Source: Salminus brasiliensis
Taxonomy: Eukaryota; Chordata; Actinopteri; Characiformes; Bryconidae
Assembly (NCBI RefSeq): GCF_030463535.1
Contig: NC_132893.1
Coordinates: 34,579,191 to 34,643,190 of the forward strand
Direction of reading: 5' to 3'
Length of the DNA stretch: 64,000 bases
Under the pieces are notes generated by a model. That model was not told where the DNA came from and made no database searches. It saw only the letters and a program-made list of their open reading frames with translations. The position numbers and the translations under genes were made by a program. This document shows, one piece after another, positions 18,420 through 29,900 of this stretch (position 1 is the stretch's first letter; each line of letters starts with the position of its first letter).

Positions 18420-20120
18420 TCTGCACAAACACAAGGTTCCCATTACTCAGAGTCTAAGAGCGAAGCCACAACACACACACAGAGGGGTCTACGTGGCACT
18501 CTGCACGCGTAAGCCGAATAAGATGGAAATCAGAGAGAAAAGGGGCGGGGTCTAGGTGATCCAGAGCAGGAAGTTCCTCTTCGAATGCAATGCAAGAGCA
18601 TTCCTGGAGTTCCATTCCCAAGTCATTTTTGCGGTCACCTCATTATAAATCCTGCCCTGGGCTCGCTATCTATGCACAAATGTAAACCGGCTCGGTATCG
18701 CTGCGTAGTTCCGAAGGCTGGACTCGACAGAAATGCCTACCGAAGCTAAACAACACACGTGACGTAGAGGAGAACTTCGCAGCTTTGTGGAGCTTTGTGG
18801 AGAAGCCCTGTTTGAGGCCCTCTGCCAGAATGGGGTGACGGTAGATGTTGTTTGACCCTGTGGTGCAGAGGACAGGGAGTTTAGTCTGACAGCGTCATTA
18901 AGTAAAAGGACCAAACTCTTGATTATGTACAATTGCATACAATTGAGAGAGCTGGGTAAACAAATCCGTAGGGAAGACGCGCTTTCCGAATAACTCCACG
19001 TCTTTTTCGCAATCAGCTGAGAGGCGACAGCAAGTGTGAACCAGTGCTCTCAGATATAACGCAGCTTATACATCAGAATGCAGTGGAGAGATATTACACA
19101 GATTCTGTACTTTCCAGCACAAACAAACGCCGGCCTCGTTTACGTCTGATCGCGTTAAGACACGTCGCCTGTGGAGCTGGTAGTTCTGCTACCTCCCTCT
19201 ACTGGCAGTAGACGGAAGAGCATCAAACCGGTCCTGTTTAACTCCTTAAACTCAGTACGTAGGCCTACCCTTCAGTTCTTCACCCTCATAAACGCATAAC
19301 TCTCAAAAATTACATTTACATCACAGTTAATAACAGTGTTATTGGCCCTAACATTGAACCCTGTGGGACTCACAAACTCACTACACTGTTACCAAACAAT
19401 TCATAGTGGCTTTTGTGTTGATTGCAGGATTAATAACCGAATAATAAACCTAGGCCCGAAAAGGGAAGCAACCACAGATCTAGCGCCTCTGCTGGCTGGT
19501 TGCAGTATGTGGATAGGCGGAGCTATACATCATATGTTTTACTTACAAAACTCCACCCATTTCCTCCTCTAAACTTCTCTTTCCATCTCCAGTGTCTCCA
19601 AATTCCAGCAGTTAGTCTCCCGTTTTTAATTTCCCCCCAGAAATCAGTTTTAACCCTTACTCTACGCTCTATCGTAAGAAGGCGGGGCTACACTTGTATC
19701 AGGAATGAAGTGATCGACAGACAGACAGCCTTGGCCGGAAGAGAGCGGTCGGCCGTCTGCAGCAGGACCTGCGTGGCGTCCTTTCAGTTCAGTACATGGA
19801 GGAGCTGAGCTAGGGGAATGCAGGGGGAAATCTGCTCAGTGAAGACGGTCTGAGACACTGAGGCTTGGTTTGGAAGAAGGGGGTAGGTGAGTCTGGCTCC
19901 GCCTCTGCGCAGACTCTGGTTGTAAATTTGACAACTTTTGGCTTCATTTCTATAGAACGGAAAGGGGATGGAGCATGGTGTCCATGTTTTCTACAGTCAC
20001 CGGTACAAAACATAACCTTTTCAGAGCCTTTTATGAAATTGAGAGTATTTAGAATCAAAGCAAAGAATAAAAATTAGCATTAATGAATTCACAAGATGCG
20101 AGCCAATGAATGCATTATTT
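18420..20120. other. No gene seen
   Basis: No exon recognised. The right end may be the end of the peroxidase A transcript. Confidence 0.35.
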
Positions 20121-20121
20121 T

Positions 20122-20127
20122 TTTATT
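20122..20127 (-). terminator. Possible poly(A) signal of peroxidase A
   Basis: AATAAA on the minus strand about 390 bp past the stop codon. Position and sequence are plausible, but AT-rich sequence makes chance matches common. Confidence 0.35.
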
Positions 20128-20276
20128 GTAATTTTTCAGTTAATTAAGATGAAATACTTGATTCACAAGAGGATTCATTTTCAAGCGATAAAATTGACAT
20201 ATTTGCCTTTTTTAAGACATTTGTGCAGATTAGTATAGTATAGTAAAAAAAGTATTTTTGTTCCACATTAAAAAAC

Positions 20277-20297
20277 AACAACAACAACAACAACAAC
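20277..20297. repeat. (AAC)n microsatellite in 3' flank of peroxidase A
   Basis: Seven AAC units. A (TG)n run follows at 20,431-20,454. Confidence 0.85.
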
Positions 20298-20512
20298 ATT
20301 GTAACACCAGCAGTAAACAGTGCAATGTGGGAACTGTTGAGGAACAGTGTTTATAAGGTGTGTCAGTGCATAGTAAACAGTAAGCATAGTGAATGTTAGA
20401 GTAATGGTGGAAGCACAGTTTGTGCAGAGCTGTGTGTGTGTGTGTGTGTGTGTGTTTATGAGTGTGTACCTGATTAAAGCTAAGTACTGCGTTTAGAAAA
20501 TGAAGACCCCGT

Positions 20513-20964
20513 TCAGGATGTAAAGAGCAGATGGCCATTAAAGTAGCTATCAGAAGAGAGGCCCCTGCTGCCTAGAGTGGCTTCTAGATGGACGCGGTCC
20601 CCCTGGTTCAGCCCGATCACTGTCTGCCCGCTGTACGTCAGCCTGCCAGGGCTTTGTACTGATGCCACGCTGCTCAGGACCACAGTGCTGTTGCGCTGCA
20701 GCGTCACGGTGCCCACGTTCCGAGATGCTGCTAAGAAGAAGACAAACTCGTACACGCCGGACACTCTGCAGGTGAACTGGCCTGTCTGGGGGCTGTACTC
20801 GTTCAGCTCGTTGTACATCGTCTCCAGGAATATGATGACTCTGCTGCGGTTGGGGGAGGAAATGGAGCCGAGGAGCGCGGAAAAGGCAGAGCGCTGTGTG
20901 GTGATGTTAGGGGCAGGTCCAGGGGGTCCAGCTGGGCCTCTTATCCCTGGTGGTCCTGGGGGAC
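20513..20964 (-). CDS. epx-like: Peroxidase A coding exon 14 (collagen-like and C1q domain)
   Basis: 452 bp to a TGA at 20,513. Starts [19 protein letters not shown], then a C1q domain with [34 protein letters not shown] and the closing FNGHLLF. Phase 1 acceptor. The whole C1q head in one exon is usual for C1q-family genes. Confidence 0.92.
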
Positions 20965-23900
20965 CTGGGAAAAGGCGGAAGATAGAAGATGCAATGTATG
21001 GACAAAAGTATTGGGACACCTGCTCATTCTGCTTATTGTTCTTTATCAAACCAAAAATGCTTCTTCAGGAACCCTCTGAAGCAATTTGTTTTATTTTTAA
21101 GTGTGAATGAGGAGCACTCCATGTTTACCCTGTTCTCCTGCAGGTCCTCTAGGTCCTGGGGGGCCTGAGAGTGGCTCTGATTCTGGATCTGAACAATTAA
21201 AAAATAGATTGCATTTCCTCCAGTCTGACACAATACAACAAGATGTAATCAGACGTAATCAGAACCAAAAGAACCCAAAAGAGGATAATTACAAACTGTC
21301 CTGCCAAGGTTGTCAGCAAGATACCTCGGATAGATATGCACCAGTGAAGAAGGTTAGATTCCTTCGTGCGTAATAAAGAGTTTTTATATAAGAATTCATA
21401 GAAAATAATGTATATCTGACCTCATTTCCACTGAATACACTGTGGCTGACACCCTCACCTAAAAGGTGAAACACCAGAAGTAAGCCGACACCACAGAGAG
21501 CACTAGTGCACCAGTACACAACAAGCTAGGCAAGAGAATCAGCCCAGCAGGCGTCAGTTTGACATCGGAAAGACGTTCCAGTTTAGTTTAAACTGAAAAT
21601 CAGGTTGATGTCAAAACCCAACGTTGTACAGACGTAAAATATTGGTTGAAAGTCACATATCCGACTAAAACCAACATTGGGTCGACATCAAGCTCCGACG
21701 TTAGACAGATGTTAATGTTAACTGAAACTGAAAATCAAGTTGACGTCAAAACCCAACGTTGTACAGATGTTAAATATTGGTTAAAAGTCATATATTTGAC
21801 TAAAACCAACATTGGGTCGACATCAAGCTCCGACGTTAGACAGATGTTAATGTTAACTGAAACTGAAAATCCGGTTGACGTCAAAACCTAACGTCCCAAC
21901 GTTGTACAGACGTTAAATATTGGTTGAAAGTCACATATCCGACTAAAACCAACATTGGGTCGACATCAAGCTCCGACATTAGACAGATGTTAATGTTAAT
22001 TAAAACATGAAAATTAGGTTGATGTCAAAACCCAACGTTGTACAGACGTTAAATATTGGTTGAAAGTCACATAACCGACTAAAACCAACATTGGGTCGAC
22101 ATCAAGCTCCGACGTTAGACTGACGATGAATTTTGATTACTGAAAGCCACAACTTACTAACAACAAACCAACATCTAACATCGGTAGAGTTTCACGTTGT
22201 GTGGAGGTTAGCGTTTTAAGGGTTCAGGACGATGGTATGTTACATAAATATGATGTTGGGCTGTGACGTTTGGAAGACGTTGGATTTTCGTTGGATGAGT
22301 CACTCCACATCAACTGAGAACCAACTAAATATTAACGTCAGCTGTCGTCACTATTCTATGCTAAATTGATGTCGGCATTAGACGTTGTCCTGATGTTTAT
22401 ATTTTGACCACCTGATGTCACGACCTACGTTCAACCAGATAACCAAATCTATCTACGTTGGTGGTCAACTGGGAGACCATAAACAAGAGTTTTTGTATTT
22501 CTACTGTTTTTTTACATTTTTAATGAGCAGTTTTCAGTTTTCTAGACAACCAATGAGATACGAAGTGGATTAAGACTTAAGGATTCATGGCAAAAATGAT
22601 ATCTTAGCAGGTGAAATCTTCTTAAATCTAGTCTAATCTGATATTTCTCTCTTTTTTAGACATATTTAGAATTATTCTTATATATTATATAACTTATTTT
22701 TACCTGTTTTAGGTGATTTTATCTACTGAAAGTCTTTTATTCCACTGGCAGATCAATTTCAAATGGAATTGCTTGACAAAGCTAATCTATTATTTCTTTA
22801 ATTAGGAAAAAAGCATCTGCCAAAAGAATAAGACACTTCTAAATGGATAAAATCACTTAAAATGAGTAAAAATAAGTAATTGTTTTTCTTAGAATTATTA
22901 TAGACAAGACATGACAACCATATTCACCATTGGTGTTAGACACCGATGGAATTTGGCCTCCGCCGTGTAGTGAAACACACACAGTGGACAGTGAGCACAC
23001 ATGCCCGGAGCGGTGGGCAGCCATTGCTGCAGCACCTGGGGAGCAAAGAGGGTGAAGGGCCTTGCTTAAGGGCCCAACCACTGAACCGCTGAGCCACCAC
23101 TGCTCCAATATAATCAAATATTCTCAAAATGAGAAATTGTAGATATTTAGTCTAGATTTGAGAGGATTAGTCTTACCAAGATATCATTTCTGTGCGTGTT
23201 TTGAGTAAGGCTAGCCACGGAGGTGTCTTTTAGTGCCCTTGTCCAGGTTAATCAGTTAGATGTGTGACTTCAGCCACATGTTCAGTGTGTTCGGAGGTGA
23301 GGATGTGAACTGGGATGCCTCAGAAATCACTTTTTTTTTTATATCTGGTTCACTGGTACACGTTCAAACGTCCAGGAGCAGGAAAGCTTCGATTTGATCT
23401 GTGGATTGGGCAGATTTGCATGCACAGTAGCTTGTAGTTTGGTCTTTAGGTCTTACCAGCCTCCGTCCAGGGAGTGAGGTCTAACTGTGGGAGGTTGTTG
23501 CAGTCAACAAAGTCTCTGCTGGACTTCAAGCGGAAAGGGTCCGCAGGAACTCTCCTGATCCCCGTGTTGTCACAGATGATGCGAGACAGAGACACGGAGT
23601 CTAGAGAGGCTCTCTGACTTCTGGTGAAAACCCCACGATTCTGCCACCAGAGCCTGATTAGAGACAGACTCAAATTACAACCATTCACAAACACACATTC
23701 ACTGTGGATACACTAAATGGACAAAAGAATTGGGACACCTGCTCACTCATTATTTTTTTTCTGAAATCTGGCTATTACTGTCTTGAACTGTCTCCAAACT
23801 GTCTCTACTGTCCAGAGAAGAAGGCTTTCTACTAGATTTAGGAGGAGGAGCATTGCTGTGAGAATTTGATTGCATTCAGCTATGAGAGCGTTAATGAGGT

Positions 23901-26900
23901 CAGGATGTTGGATGATGATCACCACCCCACCTCATCATTCCCAACTCATCCCATCTAAAGTACTGGATGGAGCTCCACCACCATCATTCCAGAGAACACA
24001 GCTCTTCCACTGCTCCACAGCTCCTCAATGCTGGGGGGCTTTATACTCCTCTACTAGCCCACACCTGGTTGGTAATAGGGTCATGTTTTCTTACTGTGCA
24101 TTTGCACATCTGTGTCAGCAATGGGTGCAACTTAAAGTAGCTGAATGCCCTCATTAGAAACTTTTGGGAATGTACTGTAGATCAATTAAGACCCCATAAG
24201 AGTCCATATGTTGCCATACAGTACCTGTCGCCTTGACGGATCTTCTGGAACTGGGTTGCAATGAGGCAGGAGAAGAGGGGTCCGACACGGCCTCCAGGGA
24301 CAAAAGGTTCGGCTACTCCTCCCAGCCAGACGTCGATGTTGGCAGGGTTTCCATAGAGTTCGATGAGTCTGCGTGCTAGATCAGTGTTGTTCAGCACGAC
24401 GGCCAGTTCAGCTTCATTTTGGGGCGCAGTGAGGTTGCAGAACCTTCGCCAAGCGTTATAACCTAAAGGGAGAAAGAACACAGTGTTTCTGTATCTGCTT
24501 TTGAGGAAACACTTCAGATTCGGCCTTGGAAGATGGTTTAAGATGTTTCAGGTGTCTAGAATCTAGAGTCTAGATCTGTGAGGGCCTGTGCATCTGCATG
24601 GGCACCTTTAAGGGCAAGTGCTTGTGCATTCACTGGTTTCCTGGCTTTGTTTAGTGGATATTTTGGAAGCTCCACTGGGGTTCTGGACTAACCAGTGAAA
24701 TTCAGAAAGTGCAGAGGCTGAAAACCTGTCTGTGTGTCATGCATACATGCATGTGTCTACCTGGCAGGGCATGCTCACGGCTCCTCTGCATGTTGAGGGA
24801 TGTCAGGTCCATGGCAATGTGGCTGGTGAAGGCAAACAGTCTCTCTCTCAGTGCATCCACCACCATGTGGTTCTGCTGGTTCAGCTTGGCTGGCCGGCTA
24901 ATCAGGCCCCGGATCAGGGGATCGACTCCACCTTGGTGTATGAAGATTGAAGATTTTACTCACCAGTTATCAAATAGATGAGTCAAATCAGGAGTGTGAA
25001 ACCATTTGGAGTACACTCAACATTTAAAAAGTTCTTCAAACTCATTTGTTCTTTACTGAACCAATAGTGGTTCTTCTATGGCATCAATTAACCTTTTGAG
25101 GTCTGGGTTTATTTATTATTGTTATGAATTCTGTTATTAGCATGTGCATTAATACAGTTATTCGATAACAGTTTGTCGTATTTTGTGAGTCCCACAGGGT
25201 TCTATTATAGGGTCCATAAAATTAATTTTAATTATAGAAATAAAGTTATGAGGGGAGGAACTGAAATACAGGCCTATGTTCAGTATTTAGGAGTATTTCT
25301 TAATAGTGTAGCTTTGGCCTTTCAGGACTAGGGGACTGATCTCACCTTCAGTGATTCTGCTCTTACCTTCAAAGATAACTCTCCAGGGTGAGAAGAAGGC
25401 CTCATAGAGAGGGACGCTGGGGAACTTCGGATGGTCCTGGAAGTTTTCGTCCATGCGGAAGACGATGGGCTGGATGGTCGCATGGGCGAATCGGAAGGCA
25501 GCGGTGGCAAAAACATTAGCGATGCTTGGGTCAACGTTAGCATCATACCCAGGATAGGGCCCAAGCAGCCTGTTAATGGCATCTGGACCCACTATGTGTA
25601 CCAGATAGTCCCTGAGCACCACAATCTGTAAGAAACATCAGAATCCTTATTTCTATATGTCTCCTCACAGGACCACAGAAATTGATTTATTACTTTAATA
25701 AGTTGCATCCATTGCTGACATGGATGTGCAAGTGCACACAGACACACACAGCTTGTCTAGTCCGTATAGAGAAGCACAGTCAATGGAATAGGACTCTCAG
25801 GAGCAGATAAATAAGCATGAACCTTTTGGCACCATGCTGCCTAATGCCAGGTGTGGGCTAGTAGAGGGGTATAAAGCGCCCCCCCCAGCATTGAGGAGCT
25901 GTGGAGCAGTGGAATGAGGGTGATGGTGCTCCATCCAATACTTTTGGAACTTTTGAGTTGGGGAGTTGGGGTTGATGGGGTGGGTTAGTAATCTTCTATC
26001 CAACATCCTGACCTCACTAACGCTCTCATCAGTGATTGCAATCAAATCCTCACAGCAATGCTGCTCCAAAATCTAGTAGAAAGCCTTTTTCTCTGTACAG
26101 TAGAGACGGTTACTCCAACAAAAGCAGGAGAAACTCTTTTTAATACCCCTAATTTCAGAAGAAAGAATGAATGAGCAGGTGTCCCAATACTTTTGTCCAT
26201 TTATGACCCACTTTTAAAAAAAAGAGCAGCAAGATTACATAGTTGGTAACTTTTGCAGATGTGTGTCTGAGTATGTAGGTGGGCAGTACCTGGTGGTAGG
26301 CACCCATGATTTTGCGAGCTTCCTGGTAAAGGGTTTCACTGCTCCAGTGGGGGTTGAGGAGGCGCAGGGCGCGGGCCAGGCGATTGTGTTCTCTCAGAAA
26401 CAGCGTGTGCAGGGAGGTAAGAGCAATGTTCTCATCCACTCGAACATCTCCTGCAGGTAATAAATCAATTAATAAAATACCCTGCCTAATAATGTGAGCA
26501 CTGAACCCACAACCCTGTGGTCAAGAACTCTGACCCCTGAACCCCCTGAGCATTTTTTCACACACATTATTCAGGTTTTCTCCAAAGACATGAAACCTAC
26601 ATTTGGGATTGGGACGAAAGCAGAACCCACCTGCGATAAAGCATGGAACTTCCTCCAGGCCTGTGGTGTTGAGGATGCGATTGCGTGTGGAGCACATTTT
26701 GCTGTCCACTTTAGTGAAGGGCAGCAGCTCTCGGCCATTGTCTTGGAAACGATCATTGACGAGCAGGAGACCGTTGTCATTGGAAAGGTCACGCAGTTCT
26801 CGCGCAAGCCCCTCATCAGAGCCGTACATCTGTCCCACGTCCAGAAAGGCAGTCAGGGAGTTGATCTGCTGCCTCACTTTGGGCACGCCACCGAAAATGA

Positions 26901-29900
26901 AGGCGTTGTTACCGGAACCACAGGCAGGAGCAGAGCGGAACACAGGGAGGCAGCTGTCCGGACCAGAGGGCAGCCGTGGGTCTCCAGAAGGAATCTAGGC
27001 AAGATGATGTTGGATAAATCAGGTTGGATCGATAAGGGTGGGGATGCTAACGCGACCAGAACCCTACGACAAAATTCTGCCACAGTGAAGGCAGTGCTGT
27101 TACCCACTGCGCCTCACCAACCCCAGGCTGACCTGGATGGGGAAGCAGGGCTCGGAGCGCTCACAGCTGGCGTCACAGTTGATGCCGCTGCTGAAAGACC
27201 GGATGCTGGGAGAGATGGGCGTGAGGGACAGGTCGTGGTCATTCCACTGGCCAAAGAAGGTGATCAGGTGTGTGTACTCCCTGTCGCCCTGAATATCGGC
27301 ATCTGCTGTGCTCACGATGCGGTTAGACACCAGCCTCACCTTGAGAAGAAGCAAGCATGGAAAAGAGATCTAGGGTAAGCCTGGATTCCTTGGGTGAATA
27401 GATGACAATATGAAGTTCGTGAGAATGAAACGGAGTGCTGTCATACCAGAGGTAGGATGACCCCGTTATAGAGCCTGCCTGGGTTCCATCCGACAGGCTG
27501 GGAGATACCGTCTTCATAAATGGGAGGAAGCCAGCGAGCTAGGGGTGTGTTTGCTGCACCAAGAAGTGGATTTTTCCTAGAAGTGTGGAATAAAACATCC
27601 CCATGATATAAACAACACCACCGATGGCATGGCTAGAGAACGGTTATCTACATATGGGTACATTGACCACTTATGGGTACACGCATCCATATTGACGTAT
27701 AGGGAACATCCCTGATAAGTGCAGTACCGCTCTGATCCTGTATGAGGCAGGGTTGAACAGATGAGCACTACGTACCGGTTGTTGCAGACATTGTTGGCGG
27801 TGCGGTACTTGTTGATAAGGGGAGTGGTCCTGCAAGAAGGGGGCTGGACTTGAGCAGCGCAGCCAGTCAGGCGCACTATAGTGCGAAGCTCTTCAGGAGT
27901 AATCAGGGCTGAGAGACAGAACAGACACAAAGCATTAAAAGGGAATCTGTCTGATGTTCATTCAGATTTGCTTCATTTGATGATCTGAGGATCCTCAGTG
28001 GTGATACATCTGTATGTGGAGATGCCTTTGTACTGTAAATATGGCAATTTCAGAGGTTTTAGGCCCCTAATCCCATCCCTCTAACCCCCAAAAGAGTTTC
28101 TACTGTAGAAGCTCCAGATCTCATCAGATAAAGCAGCTGAACATAAATCCAGTAAAAAGGAGAAACAAGAGCTTCTCATTCTGAAAAAAGAAAGTAGTGA
28201 GATCTTGTCTGTGAGCTAGTCTGAAGAACAGAGCTCGGTTCCTCCAGGGTTCTCCTGGACGCCCCCCAGTCCAGCCAGCACAGCGTGGAGGATGTGTTCA
28301 ACTCCATCAGCAGCAGCAGCAGCAGCAGCTCACCTGATTTACCATCATTAAGCCCTGATTTACCACCAAACCAGGTGTTGATCTGAGGAGAACTCTAAAT
28401 AATACTAGACTCCATGAGAGAGGAGAACTTTGGAGATGTTCTAATGAGGCACAATGATGGAGAACCACCTCCACCACTTTAGAGAGTGTATGTCAGACCT
28501 GTAGCATTGATGGATCTCTTGTGGGCGTGGTGTGTTTTCTCAGCGATGATCCTGAGGGTCTGCTCCAGGTAGTCTGCGGCTCTCACTGCACTCCGGGTCT
28601 TGCGGGACGGCTGCTTCATCAGACGCAGCTTATCGGACGGTTTGATGTAAGTGTCCTTACGCACTCGTGCCAGACTCCTGTAAACAGCAAACACACAAAC
28701 ACATGTATACAGAACACAAGAATACAGAACACACTGCACACACACACACACACACATACACTGATAAGTATCAGAAGTATGAGTGAATCTCATCAAACAG
28801 GCTCCTGGGTTAGGAGCTGCTGACTCACTCTTGACGGGAGTATAAGTAGGTATCGTCCACAAGTTTTTTGGCCTCCTCGATGGATTCCAGAATGAACGGC
28901 CTCCCCAGGCCTTCCTCCACAGATCCTACACAAATACACAGTGCAGCAGAGTCAGAGCAGAGTCAGAGCAGAGTCAGGGCCAGTGCTGTTCTTTATATTG
29001 TGCCAGACGTTCATGCTGTAGTAAGGAACATCACTGCCCCCCATATGGTAGACTATGAGTCTCCTGCCTGAGGAAGAACTACAGGTCTACAGGTCTCCTA
29101 CAGTCTGTACCACTATTAAACTATAAGACTTCACTCCACAGCTGCTCCAGATCAGAGCCTCCACCGATCGCCCTTCATACAACTGATATAGCGTAAGCAG
29201 AGCCGACCTACTCAGCATACTTGAATTATGCCACCAGGGGGCCCCAAAGAGCACCAAGATATTATGATAAAAACTCTAGATTTTAAAAAAACACTGAATA
29301 ATAAAATGAAATGTTATAACACAGTTAAATGAATTCTTATATTAATTTATTTTCATAGTTGGCTCACCAATACTAGGTTAATCAGCTCCTGCTGTTGGCT
29401 GTTGCTGCCACTGTTGGGCAAATGCAGGTACTGCTAATGATAGTGAAGACTATGGTATGATGAAGCATCTGGTGCAGAGGTGGTGGTATGTAGGGGCCCC
29501 AAATGAAAATCCAAATGTTTAGGGCCCCCTAAAGGGTCAAGGGTCGGCCCTGAGTGAGAGAATGCCTTTATGACTATTTGGGTGGACGTACAGTATTAGG
29601 TTTCTTTTGGAGGACAGCTTATTTTGCACGAGAGCACAAAGATGAGACTGAACATGGGGTGTTTTAGCTGTTGATCACTTCTGTGAATCAGGCAGTTATA
29701 TATTACTTTACATTGTACTGTATTTGACGATGAATTGACCAATAGAAATGCTCCAAAATGAATGGAATAAAATCGTCATGCATTGACTTCCATTGAAAGT
29801 TCAGAAGAGTTTTGCCTTCTCCTGAAAAAGCTATGAGCCCACCACATATTTGTCCGTCCAGGTATGAGATAAACCAGGTGCAATAAATTGGGTAAGTCTT

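Noticed and set aside
21596..22140. The minisatellite as a CRISPR-like array
   Set aside because: Units are diverged 135-144 bp tandem copies without spacers, and the DNA is from a vertebrate.
23446..23460. Stop after exon 12 (reading AGKT-stop) as the natural end of the peroxidase
   Set aside because: It needs read-through of a good GTAAGA donor that is conserved in both copies; splicing to the in-phase collagen exon explains the sequence better.
26494..27378. A 294-codon frame on the plus strand
   Set aside because: It is the antisense of peroxidase A exons 6 and 7 and the intron between them; the same shadow occurs over copy B (51,648-52,097).
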